Source: a virus
Length of the DNA: 20,328 nucleotides
Direction: 5' to 3' (one strand)
Virus record (IMG/VR): IMGVR_UViG_3300018424_000342
Coordinates: 1-20,328 of that record
Under the pieces are notes generated by a model. It searched no databases, was not told where the DNA came from, and was given only the letters and a program-made list of their open reading frames with translations. This document shows, one piece after another, positions 1 to 7,184 of the stretch (position 1 is the first letter of the stretch; every line of letters starts with the position of its first letter). Both the position numbers and the translations under genes were made by a program.

Positions 1-468
1 ACCACCAACTGCAGCATCTGGCAAGCGCTCAGTCACGCTACCTTCACTGCCACCAAATCCATAGCCAGCGCCATACGCCATGCCAGGCAGAATCTGGCCC
101 GTGACGCCTGGCGTTGCACCGCGCCCGCGTGTCAGCGCTACGTTAGCTCCAGTGCCTGCCAGTTGCTCTACAGTAGACATCACCGGACGATTTGGGTTGC
201 TTTGTTCAAGCTGAGCGCGTTCTAAATCAATAGCAACGTCCGTAGGTATTCCAGTCAATTTGCCACGCAACCAGCCAGTAATTTCATCGCTGGTATTGAA
301 TGTCAGCCCTTGCAAAAAATTGCTGACTGTCGGGCTTGTCCACGCGCCTGCCTCTATAGCCTCAAGCAGTTCCCGCCCTTTAGGCGTCAGCTTATTATCG
401 AACTTGGCATCCTTCAAAGCCTGCCGTGTATCTTGCAAACTATCAAATGCGCTTTTTCTTTCGGCCAT
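1..468 (-). CDS. N-terminal part of a probable large internal virion protein (3' end outside window)
   Basis: The frame starts at ATG 468, 13 bases after the previous stop with GAGG upstream, and stays open for 156 codons to the left edge. It begins MAERKSAFDSLQDTRQALKD, has a Trp-containing helical part (AIEAGAWTSPTVSNFLQGLT), and then a small-residue-rich stretch (GMAYGAGYGFGGSEGSVTER, then LPDAAVGG). The glycine-zipper 'YGAGYGFGGSEGS...ERL...AAVGG' pattern is typical of the N-terminal region of very large ejection proteins, and it follows two other candidate ejection proteins. Domains such as a transglycosylase or peptidase, if present, lie outside the window. Confidence 0.65.
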   Translation of the reverse strand, partial: MAERKSAFDSLQDTRQALKDAKFDNKLTPKGRELLEAIEAGAWTSPTVSNFLQGLTFNTSDEITGWLRGKLTGIPTDVAIDLERAQLEQSNPNRPVMSTVEQLAGTGANVALTRGRGATPGVTGQILPGMAYGAGYGFGGSEGSVTERLPDAAVGG

Positions 469-481
469 GATGACGCCTCGT

Positions 482-1732
482 TCAATTCTGCGTGGAAGTG
501 ATGTAACCCTGATTTATCAGAGCATCGAAAGCGTCCTCGCCAGCCGTCGGATCTGGTGGATCTTCACCTGTGATGCTTTGATATTCTTGGATCAATGCCT
601 GCCCACCTTGAGTAAAGACAGGGTGGGTGTTTCTGACTTTTATGAGGTGCTGTTGCAATCTTGTGTAGCCAGACAAACCTTCCTGATCGAGCGTTGGGTT
701 TTTGCTGATAAAGTCGTTTGCCGCTTCATTCAAAATGATTTCGCGGCGTTGTGACAGTTTAAGCGCCTTCAAAAGCAGCCGGTTGCCTTCCACACTCTTG
801 GTCAATGTTGGTGATGCAGTGACAAAGAACGCCAAATCTTTATCTGTCGGGTTGGAGCCAAGCTGTTTGACCAGAGGGCCGATCAGCGCGTTTGCGTTGG
901 CGGTAAACGCCTCAGCTCCTGCAACCTCTTGGATTTTGTAGTCTGGGTTGAACAACTGCCCAACGCGGCGCAGGCCGGTCATAAACTCCTCACCAAAACC
1001 TGTCTCAACGCCGGCATCAAGCAAGTCCAGCATTTGGTCAACACGGCCCAAGGTTTGCTGTGCTGTGGTTGCAGAATCACTGATTTTGCCGACCAGATCT
1101 ACCGTCGCCTTGGAGCCAGGCGCATTTTGCATATTGATGTTTGTGGTCGCTGGAGTGCTGCCTATTTGTTCAATTTTCCCAGCAGATGACTTCCTGTAAA
1201 CCTGGCCCTTGCTGGTGTCTAACCCCTCAGCTTTTGCCTCAGCCTCTGACAAGGTTTGATAAGATACCGGCGCGGCTCTGCGTTGAACAACGCTGCCGAT
1301 GCTGGTGTTTTCTGCGCCACTGATCGGTGAAGTGGTGGTGTTCTGCACGAAAGCCAAGTCGCCCTTATCTACGAGGCTTGATGTAGTGGTTGGCTGCAAC
1401 AGGGCTGACATCAGTGCCGGCTCGAAAGTGCCAGGTGCAGCTTGAACCATAGCGCGGATCTGCGGCGACACATTCTCTGGCAGCGCACCCATTAGCGCCT
1501 CTGTAGCCTGCGCTTCACGCTGCGCCTGACCTTCAAGCGCGTTGCGCTGGAGGTACGCCCCGACAAGTGCGCTAGACAGCCTGCCAAGCCCCTGTAGAGG
1601 CGTCCTAACAGGTGCCGAGCTTGCACCCTGCTGAGCGAGTGCCTGGCCCATGATACGGCGCGGATCTGACTGATAAGCAGGGTTCAGCCGCTGAAAGCCA
1701 AACGTGGGCATTGCGCGTGGTCTAAGTGCCAT
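482..1732 (-). CDS. Putative internal virion / DNA transfer protein
   Basis: This 416-residue protein starts 9 bases after the previous gene with AGAGGT upstream of the ATG. Residues about 157-194 contain YQTLSEAEAKAEGLDTSKGQ then VYRKSSAGKIEQIG, a small repeat-like motif often seen in phage ejection proteins. Residues 283-310 contain LIGPLVKQLGSNPTDKDLAF with the following ASPTL, another conserved block of these proteins. The sequence is mainly helical with Ala/Gln-rich stretches and no enzyme motif. The order GNAT, Gly/Gln-rich protein, this protein, then a large last gene recalls the T7 gp14-gp15-gp16 set, but the homology is not provable by eye. Confidence 0.7.
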   Translation of the reverse strand: MALRPRAMPTFGFQRLNPAYQSDPRRIMGQALAQQGASSAPVRTPLQGLGRLSSALVGAYLQRNALEGQAQREAQATEALMGALPENVSPQIRAMVQAAPGTFEPALMSALLQPTTTSSLVDKGDLAFVQNTTTSPISGAENTSIGSVVQRRAAPVSYQTLSEAEAKAEGLDTSKGQVYRKSSAGKIEQIGSTPATTNINMQNAPGSKATVDLVGKISDSATTAQQTLGRVDQMLDLLDAGVETGFGEEFMTGLRRVGQLFNPDYKIQEVAGAEAFTANANALIGPLVKQLGSNPTDKDLAFFVTASPTLTKSVEGNRLLLKALKLSQRREIILNEAANDFISKNPTLDQEGLSGYTRLQQHLIKVRNTHPVFTQGGQALIQEYQSITGEDPPDPTAGEDAFDALINQGYITSTQN

Positions 1733-1741
1733 TGTGTACCT

Positions 1742-2920
1742 CTATGAAAGCAAGTAAGCCGCACCCAGGTTGCCGGCCAGACCGAACAACCCTCCGAGAT
1801 TTGCAGCACGGTTCTGCATCGCCTGATTGTAAGCGTTAGCTTGCGCCGCAGACTGAGCGCCGTAAGCCCCCATGACATCAACAGAACCAGGCGCAAAGAA
1901 GCTGGCCTGCTGCACTTGCGGGCCACCGAGCAACGCTGCCAGCTCATTGAAGCCCTGGCTGCGTAGTGCTTGCCGCTCAGCGATCTGCCGGTTGCGGCTC
2001 TGGTTAGCGATTTGATTGCTCAGGAGCTGGTCAGCCACTTGCTGCTGGCGTGCAGCGTTCTGGAGCTGGGTGTTAGCTGCTGCCTGGCTGAACGCTTGGC
2101 CCTGACGTGCCAGACCGAACTCACCGGTTGCAGCCCGCTCACCAAACTGCTGAGCGCGGATGTTGCGTGCTTGGTTGACCAGGCGATCAGATTCCTGACC
2201 CGCTGCCAGCGTGGCCTGCTGTGCGAGACGCTGCAGTTGTTCGTTCTGCTGTGTCTCAAGCCGGCCAATCGCGCTGTCATATGCTTCAGACGTGATCGGG
2301 ATGCCACGGTCTGCCAGGTTCTGTTCCAGCGTGTTGCGCTGGCGCGTAAACTCTGGCTGTAGCAAGCCGAGCTGCCTGTTGAACAGCGTTTGCTCAACAT
2401 TGCTGCGGAAGCCCTCTGGATCGCTTGTGAGGGCTGTCAGGCCGCTTGTGTCGAGTGTAGACGGCAGGGCTGCATCGGTGCTGATATTCTGCTGGAACGC
2501 CTGCAGGCCAGTGGTTGGGTCAATCTCCTGCGCGGCGCTGATGCCAGACAGTGTGGGCGAGGTGCGGAAAGGGTTCTGGAAATCAGGGTCATCCGCAAAG
2601 ATAGGTGAGCCATCAGGGTTCTGACCGATGACGGTCTGACCGGTCACTCGCTCAAACGCCAGATTGCCAAGCCCCAAGCCAGTGCCTTCTGTAGCTGCAC
2701 GCATCTGTGCCTGGAACGGCGTCTCTTGCGTGAACGCTGCAGACTGGAAATCGCTGTCTTCCGGCGCTTGCCCCTGCACAAACTGCCCCTGGTCACCGAC
2801 ATACCCGAACAGCAGATTGCCGTATGGAGTGAACTGCGTGATCCGGTTGGCGTCTGCCTGAGCTGAAATCAGCTCGTTAGGATCAGGCGCTGGCGGTGGT
2901 GTAGGTGCGCTCTTGCCCAT
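1742..2920 (-). CDS. Putative internal virion / DNA transfer protein, nearly lysine-free
   Basis: This is a 392-residue protein. It opens with MGKSAPTPPPAPDPNELISA, followed by ANRITQFTPYGNLLFGYVGD. The Gly-Lys...Pro-rich start plus 'N...[VF]-TPYG' is a hallmark of a podovirus-type protein thought to be an internal-virion or DNA ejection component. The middle and C-terminal half is a long Gln/Ala/Arg-rich helix (for example TRQRNTLEQNLADRGIPITS and RLAQQATLAAGQESDRLVNQ). The end is a glycine-zipper hydrophobic tail (LGGLFGLAGNLGAAYLLS) suited to membrane insertion. Its only lysine is Lys3. GGAG lies 6 bases before the ATG. The first 38 bases overlap the GNAT gene. Confidence 0.78.
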   Translation of the reverse strand: MGKSAPTPPPAPDPNELISAQADANRITQFTPYGNLLFGYVGDQGQFVQGQAPEDSDFQSAAFTQETPFQAQMRAATEGTGLGLGNLAFERVTGQTVIGQNPDGSPIFADDPDFQNPFRTSPTLSGISAAQEIDPTTGLQAFQQNISTDAALPSTLDTSGLTALTSDPEGFRSNVEQTLFNRQLGLLQPEFTRQRNTLEQNLADRGIPITSEAYDSAIGRLETQQNEQLQRLAQQATLAAGQESDRLVNQARNIRAQQFGERAATGEFGLARQGQAFSQAAANTQLQNAARQQQVADQLLSNQIANQSRNRQIAERQALRSQGFNELAALLGGPQVQQASFFAPGSVDVMGAYGAQSAAQANAYNQAMQNRAANLGGLFGLAGNLGAAYLLS

Positions 2921-3332
2921 CTGATACTCCGATCCACTTACATTCTTGTTTCAACATTCCGAAAAGCACTGCGTCATGCTTGCCGAACATCTTCCGCAGC
3001 CGGCCTTCCTCTACAAAGCCAAGCTGCCGGTTCATCTTCATCGCCTTGTCATTGGCCTCGCTGCACGTCACCAGCAGGCGCTTGGCACCCACCTGGATGA
3101 ACGGATATGCAAACAGGCCAAAAAGGACAGACCGATTTGCCCATCGCTGGGAGGAAGCAGCTATTGACGCCTCGATCTGCCCATCTCGGTAGTCGTGATA
3201 CACGCAGGCCGCGATTATCTCGCCGTCACGTTGCACCCCGATGGCCGCACTAGGGCCGAATCCGTCAATGCCAATACGTTGAGCCGCCCAGCGCTTCAGG
3301 TAGTCATCAGCGCCAAAGATCAGACGGTTCAT
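2883..3332 (-). CDS. GNAT-family N-acetyltransferase
   Basis: This 149-residue protein has the GNAT layout: strands IGVQRDGEIIAACVYHDYR (31-49), an 'E-A-S-I-A' strand, and the pyrophosphate-binding helix region around QRWANRSVLFGLFAYPF. The C-terminal 'SEANDKAMKMNRQLGFVEEG' block (91-110) contains the conserved Asn and 'LGF-x-x-EG' that close the acetyl-CoA site, and is followed by the GML-x-x-EC-x-W ending. Such small acetyltransferases recur among virion genes of podovirus-type phages with unknown substrates. The start is a TAATG overlap. The stop lies 38 bases inside the next gene. Confidence 0.85.
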   Translation of the reverse strand: MNRLIFGADDYLKRWAAQRIGIDGFGPSAAIGVQRDGEIIAACVYHDYRDGQIEASIAASSQRWANRSVLFGLFAYPFIQVGAKRLLVTCSEANDKAMKMNRQLGFVEEGRLRKMFGKHDAVLFGMLKQECKWIGVSDGQERTYTTASA

Positions 3333-4045
3333 TACTGGCTCTCCTTTATGGCTTTGAGTACTTCATAGACGTTGGGCGGTGGCGGTTGATCCACCTCCCA
3401 CTGACACAGATACTCACGCGGCTTCCACTCACCGCGCTTGAAGAACAGTGTTTCCTGCGTGTTATGTGCGCCGCGATAAACGCAGACCTCTTGGGTCTTA
3501 TCGAGCTTCATACACTTCACTAGGCGGCACGTTGTCAGATCGTTTGCCCAGTCGTTTGCTTGTGCTGTGTGCGCCTTGAGAAGCAGCACAAACCCTGTCA
3601 GCGTAGCCAAGCCGGCTCCTATCACGACCGTCCAGGCAACATACTCAATGATCTTCTGACGGCGCTGCTGAGCGGCGTAGATCGCTTCCTGACGCTGTTT
3701 CCTGATCTTGCCCTCTAGGGCGATCAGCTCGTCCCACGCTGCCACGCCCCTAGTCAGTTGGATCATTTGCTTCAGTTGATACCGTTGATCCTGAAGCTGT
3801 TTTTTTGCCGTGAAGGCTTCTAGCGCTAGGCTCTCAATGCTTTTGCCCTTGGTCAGCTTGAGGAACAGGCTGGGGTTCTTGGCGCTTTTCTCTAGGTGAT
3901 CGACATCTGACACAGCCGACATCCACCGTGACAGATCCTGCGTCATCTGTTCCAGTTCGCGGCCAGCGGCAAAACCTTTTTGCAAAACCTTAAATGCGCC
4001 TGTCGCAACCTGGACAGCCGTGCCGATGGTGACTGGATCGAGCAT
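3332..4045 (-). CDS. Conserved phage membrane protein with C-terminal cysteine-rich domain
   Basis: This 237-residue protein starts at ATG 4045, forming TGATG with the preceding stop. An ATG-type start at 4090 would add 15 residues inside the previous gene and is less likely. Residues 1-130 are helical (LDPVTIGTAVQVATGAFKVL, ELEQMTQDLSRWMSAVSDV, KSAKNPSLFLKLTKGKSIE). One membrane segment follows (about 134-157, VAWTVVIGAGLATLTGFVLL). A C-terminal domain has four cysteines (173, 178, 188, 214) in a CRLVKC...CVYRGAHNT...EYLCQW pattern, which could form two disulfides outside the cytoplasm. The family is familiar from cyanophages and other marine phages, but I know no function. A lysis or virion role are both possible. 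Confidence 0.75.
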   Translation of the reverse strand: MLDPVTIGTAVQVATGAFKVLQKGFAAGRELEQMTQDLSRWMSAVSDVDHLEKSAKNPSLFLKLTKGKSIESLALEAFTAKKQLQDQRYQLKQMIQLTRGVAAWDELIALEGKIRKQRQEAIYAAQQRRQKIIEYVAWTVVIGAGLATLTGFVLLLKAHTAQANDWANDLTTCRLVKCMKLDKTQEVCVYRGAHNTQETLFFKRGEWKPREYLCQWEVDQPPPPNVYEVLKAIKESQ

Positions 4046-4251
4046 CAGTACACCTTCACTTTGTCTGGATCTATGAGCTTGGGCAGGCAATAGGCCGTCA
4101 CAAGCCCGCTGCGTCCGCTTTGCTTTGACAAAGCGCGGGCATAGTAGGTGCAGTCATCAACACTGCGGAAATAAAGATCGTTTGAAACAAGACGCTTGCC
4201 TGCCGATCCATCTTCCATAATGAAGACGAACAGCAGAAAAGCGTGGATCAC
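4045..4251 (-). CDS. Small protein with hydrophobic N-terminus, possible membrane or secreted protein
   Basis: This 68-residue protein starts at GTG (4251), with a GTGA overlap to the holin-like gene. MIHAFLLFVFIM (1-12) is a short hydrophobic segment, followed by a polar domain with SNDLYFRSVDDCTYYARALS and TAYCLPKLIDPDK, which holds two cysteines. The 'S-N-D-x-Y-F-R' followed by 'C-x-x-[YW]-A-x-x-L' pattern resembles small proteins found near tail or lysis genes of marine phages. The hydrophobic stretch is short for a membrane span and could be an N-terminal anchor. A lysis-accessory role is only suggested by its place. Confidence 0.65.
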   Translation of the reverse strand: MIHAFLLFVFIMEDGSAGKRLVSNDLYFRSVDDCTYYARALSKQSGRSGLVTAYCLPKLIDPDKVKVY

Positions 4252-4418
4252 TGCCCCAGCAGAACGCCTACAAGCAGGACAATGGTGGTGCCGGCTGTGC
4301 CGATCATGATCGTCTCAATCCGCTTAATCCGCAGGATCGTCTCCTTCCAACGCTCCGCACAGACCGCCTCATGGGTGTCGAGTTCAGCTTTGACAGATGT
4401 GACGGTGGGCTTGCTCAT
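4248..4418 (-). CDS. Small one-helix membrane protein, holin-like (XhlA-like layout)
   Basis: This 56-residue protein starts at ATG 4418, overlapping the upstream stop as ATGA, and ends at TGA, overlapping the next gene as GTGA. The N-terminal half is charged and helical (MSKPTVTSVKAELDTHEAVC, then AERWKETILRIKRIETI). The C-terminal third is a single membrane segment (MIGTAGTTIVLLVGVLLGQ). A short amphipathic helix with 'HE...RW...I-x-R-I-x-x-I-E' before one C-terminal membrane span resembles XhlA-type haemolysin/holin-associated proteins. Small phage holins of this size are common. A lysis role is inferred from shape and position; no partner endolysin is visible. Confidence 0.7.
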   Translation of the reverse strand: MSKPTVTSVKAELDTHEAVCAERWKETILRIKRIETIMIGTAGTTIVLLVGVLLGQ

Positions 4419-4855
4419 GATGCGTCAGATGTTTTGAACGGCGTGTTGCCGCAAATAGAAGGCCAGCAAGCCTCAAGTTCTGTCACTGAAGTCGCGCTGT
4501 CGCCAACGGCTGGCGCGTCACGCAATGCTTGCTTGTCAGCGACGATTTGACTGGTATCAGCGCCTGTTTCTAACGCACGCATAAATTCTGCATCTAACGC
4601 CGCAAATTTGTCTTTACGCGCCTCACGCACAGCGTCAGCAAATATTTTTTTTGCTGCGGTAATATCTTCCGTAATTACATCGCCACTCAAAGACCAGGCG
4701 TCACGAAAATGCCTCGATGATGGCACAGTGATTTCACTGGCATCGGCGGTGTTTTCGTCCTTGTCAACGATTTGCACTGATGCTTGAGGATTAGGAGTGA
4801 TAACCATCAACTCAGGGGCGGGGAAATCATCCTCTGTTTGGAACCCATCATTCAT
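4415..4855 (-). CDS. Putative tail-fibre accessory / tail assembly chaperone-like protein
   Basis: This is a 146-residue protein. A variable acidic N-terminus is followed by TVPSSRHFRDAWSLSGDVIT (43-62) and a helical part, EDITAAKKIFADAVREAR then FAALDAEFMRALETGAD, and KQALRDAPA (108-116). The helical 'AK-x-I...R-x-x-R...LD-x-x-F-x-x-ALE-x-G...KQALRD' pattern is common in phage tail-fibre accessory or assembly-chaperone-type proteins. The ATG at 4855 is preferred over one at 4882 because it gives an ATGA overlap with the upstream stop. An A8 run occurs in the codons for AAKKIF. Its product may help fold or attach the fibre. Confidence 0.75.
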   Translation of the reverse strand: MNDGFQTEDDFPAPELMVITPNPQASVQIVDKDENTADASEITVPSSRHFRDAWSLSGDVITEDITAAKKIFADAVREARKDKFAALDAEFMRALETGADTSQIVADKQALRDAPAVGDSATSVTELEACWPSICGNTPFKTSDAS

Positions 4856-5262
4856 GCTGCTAATCTCCAAGCGTTGCGCCATCTACGATGAGACGGCAGT
4901 TGCTGCCGTTTGCAAATTTTCATTTTTGGCCTGTTGCCCTCGTTGTAGTCCCGCCAGATCCTTTCTGGCACGTCCTTCATTATGAGAAATTCAACCGCCT
5001 GTCCTTCTGTCAGCGGCGGCATCGGCTCAAGGCTATGCAATAAACCTTTTTCGCCTTTGCGCTGTCTATGCCACGCCTCTACCGGCGGCATCAAATTGCC
5101 GTGCATTAACATCGCCATGCAGTGCGGGTCTGGGTACATTACCGCAGCGCAGTCCATCTCTATGTCTTCATAGACAACAACGTAATCAGTCCGCACTGGC
5201 TTGAGGTTTTCTTTAGCCCAGCAAATTCTGTCGAACAGTTTGGTGCCTCGCCAATTTATCAA
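4852..5262 (-). CDS. Conserved phage protein next to the tail fibre
   Basis: From the TTG start this is a 136-residue protein. Visible segments are YVVVYEDIEMDCAAVMYPDP, then HCMAMLMHGNLMPPVEAW (48-64), AVEFLIMKDVPERIWRDY (89-106) and LPSHRRWRNAW (122-132). The combination 'CMA-x-x-MHG-x-x-x-P', 'EFLI-x-KD-[IV]-P' and 'P-x-x-R-x-[FW]-R-x-AW' is one I associate with hypothetical proteins encoded beside tail fibres in many marine phages. The enzymatic or structural role is unknown. The stop overlaps the next start as ATGA. A longer start at 5340 is possible but less likely. Confidence 0.75.
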   Translation of the reverse strand: MINWRGTKLFDRICWAKENLKPVRTDYVVVYEDIEMDCAAVMYPDPHCMAMLMHGNLMPPVEAWHRQRKGEKGLLHSLEPMPPLTEGQAVEFLIMKDVPERIWRDYNEGNRPKMKICKRQQLPSHRRWRNAWRLAA

Positions 5263-7184
5263 GACAAGTCCCCGAATGATGTTGCTACTCCGAAATCTAC
5301 ATCCCTGCGCGTGTTGCTGGCATCTGCCTGTGTGAGACATAAGTAAGAGCCTGCAGCGTAAGTAGTGATGTTGATAATTGTGGTATTACCAAATGGCTCA
5401 TTACAGGAGCCAGACGTTGCATAATCTACATTAGCAAAATCATTGTTGATGTTTGGCTGCGCGTTGCCTGTGCCGTTGTCCGTCACGCTGCTTGTGTTAA
5501 AGCTGTCGTCCACCTCAAACGTGCCAGTGCTGTCGTATTTGACCCATTGCTTGCAAACACCTTGCGTGGCGCTTGTTGTGTTGCTGCCTTCACCTTTTAT
5601 GAAGATTTCGCCACCAGCCTCAATTTTCATTCTTTCGGCGTTTGAGGTGTTGAAAGCTATATAACCAGCCTTCTGATTGTTGATGCCAACATTGAGGCTG
5701 TTGTTAATCGAAATATCTAAACCACCGCCACTAGCCGCAGCCGTTGCATCGTTTGTCATGCGGAAAGTTGCAGAAGACCCCCCGCCATCAATTTCAAGCT
5801 GTGTAGCTGGAGACGAGGTGTTAATCCCGACCTTTCCATCGTCCTTTATGTGAACCAACTCAGTGGTGTTTGCAAAATTATTGAACTTTACGTCGCCCGT
5901 GGCAGAGCCAGCCCGGATGACAGTCGCATTGGAGCCGTCATTCGTAATGCGTGGCCGTGATGTGCCGCCGGTATCTTTTAGGTGAAAGCCCCCGCTTGGC
6001 GCGTTGCCGCCTTCTGCACCTACATATCCGGTAAAGGTTGCGTTGCCAGCGGTCGAAATAGTCAGTCTTTCATTATTAGACGGAGACGCACCTTCGCCTC
6101 GCCTAGAGATATGCAATTCTCCATCAGCGTCTGCCGTATTTATAAGCCATCCATTGTCTTGGTTGGACTGCTTCAAATACAGGTGGTTTGCGCTGTTTTC
6201 AATTGTCAGCGGGAAGTCGGGACTCGTAGTGTTCACACCCAAATTACCCGACGCAACAATCACGTCACCCGTGCCATCCGGGTCGAGGGTGATGTCGCCA
6301 TTCGTGTCCGTAGACGAAATGGTGTTTCCATTGATGTTGATGTTGTCAACATCTAGGTCGGTATTGATGACGACTGTGCCGGTGCCATTGGGCGAAATGT
6401 TGATGTCGCGGTTTGATGTGCTGACAATCGAATTAGTCTGGACATCGAGGTTGCCGCCAAGCTGCGGGGTGTTGTCCTCAGACACATTCTGCAGAGCTGA
6501 GTCAGCAGTCGAGCCTTGAGCTGCTGTCGCGTAGTCAGCGGAATTAAAGGCTTTGACTTGCGCTAGGTTGGTGACCTCGCTGTCCATCAACGCACCAGCA
6601 GCCGTCACATTGGCTGTGTCCGTAACATCAGCCGACGCCTCAATGCCGTCGAGCTTAGAGCCGTCAGTAGCTAGGTCGCGGCCATCAACCGTGCCGCCCA
6701 CAGTGATATTGCCGGCGATTGCAGTTGTGCTGGACGCAGCGGTAGCGTTAGGGGTCAAGGTGAGCTGCGAGACAAAGCTGCCGCTGATCTTGCTATTTAT
6801 GCTAAGCGTGCCACCATCCGCGACGTTGACCTTCCACTGGTCAGCGTTGTCATCGCCCTGGTCGGCCTTCAGCACAACGCCAAGCGCCGCGCCTTCTACA
6901 TTGGCCGCGATCTCAAGTGCATTATTGGTCGTCTCGTCATACTGGATCGTGACATCGCTGTCGGTGCCAAATACCAGGGTCTTGTCATCAGGGATCGTCA
7001 GACCTTCAGCAAAAGGCACAGCCGCAGTGCAAGTCTGAGTGCCGTCTTTCAGGATACAGGTGGACAGGCCGGTAGCCATGCCGTCAAATTCTTCATCCAT
7101 GCGCGAGGCAAGGATTTTGACCCCATTGTCCCTGTCTGTCGTCCAGTCATAAAGACGCGAGAAAACGCCGCCGGAAAATGCCAT
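5259..7184 (-). CDS. Tail fibre protein
   Basis: This is a 641-residue, Asn/Thr/Ser/Gly-rich protein. The N-terminus (RLYDWTTDRDNGVKILASRM, then DEEFDGMATGLSTCILKDGT) matches the virion-attachment domain of podovirus fibres. The shaft contains GGTVDGRDLATDGSKLDGIE (163-182) and the beta-type repeats 'NGDITLDPDGTGDVIV' and 'RDINISPNGTGTVVI'. Two copies of a module start with LGVNTTSP (315-322) and VGINTSSP (452-459) and end with NERLTIS and NAERMKI. The C-terminal 97 residues (545-641, from KQWVKYDSTGTFEVDDSFNT) look like a tip domain with the pattern 'W-x-x-[YF]-x-x-T-G-x-x-x-x-x-x-S-F-N-x-S-S-[VI]-T-D-x-G-T-G'. No S74 intramolecular chaperone is seen. Host recognition is the expected role. 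Confidence 0.88.
   Translation of the reverse strand: MAFSGGVFSRLYDWTTDRDNGVKILASRMDEEFDGMATGLSTCILKDGTQTCTAAVPFAEGLTIPDDKTLVFGTDSDVTIQYDETTNNALEIAANVEGAALGVVLKADQGDDNADQWKVNVADGGTLSINSKISGSFVSQLTLTPNATAASSTTAIAGNITVGGTVDGRDLATDGSKLDGIEASADVTDTANVTAAGALMDSEVTNLAQVKAFNSADYATAAQGSTADSALQNVSEDNTPQLGGNLDVQTNSIVSTSNRDINISPNGTGTVVINTDLDVDNININGNTISSTDTNGDITLDPDGTGDVIVASGNLGVNTTSPDFPLTIENSANHLYLKQSNQDNGWLINTADADGELHISRRGEGASPSNNERLTISTAGNATFTGYVGAEGGNAPSGGFHLKDTGGTSRPRITNDGSNATVIRAGSATGDVKFNNFANTTELVHIKDDGKVGINTSSPATQLEIDGGGSSATFRMTNDATAAASGGGLDISINNSLNVGINNQKAGYIAFNTSNAERMKIEAGGEIFIKGEGSNTTSATQGVCKQWVKYDSTGTFEVDDSFNTSSVTDNGTGNAQPNINNDFANVDYATSGSCNEPFGNTTIINITTYAAGSYLCLTQADASNTRRDVDFGVATSFGDLS
5269..5273 (-). 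promoter_or_regulatory. Ribosome-binding site supporting a TTG start at 5262
   Basis: GGGGA on the minus strand lies 6 bases before a TTG (5262-5260) that overlaps the fibre stop as TTGA. This supports the TTG start for the following gene over the ATG at 5340, which lies 82 bases inside the fibre gene, has only a weak AGG upstream, and would add a Cys/His/Arg-rich leader that looks like out-of-frame fibre sequence. Confidence 0.5.

Noticed and set aside
3795-3815. A7 run in the 237-residue membrane protein gene as a programmed frameshift site
   Set aside because: There is no downstream overlapping frame that continues into a meaningful product and no evident stimulatory structure.
5263-5340. 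Longer start (ATG 5340) for the protein after the tail fibre
   Set aside because: It would overlap the fibre gene by 82 bases, lacks a good ribosome-binding site and adds a Cys/His/Arg-rich leader; the TTG at 5262 has GGGGA upstream and a TTGA overlap.
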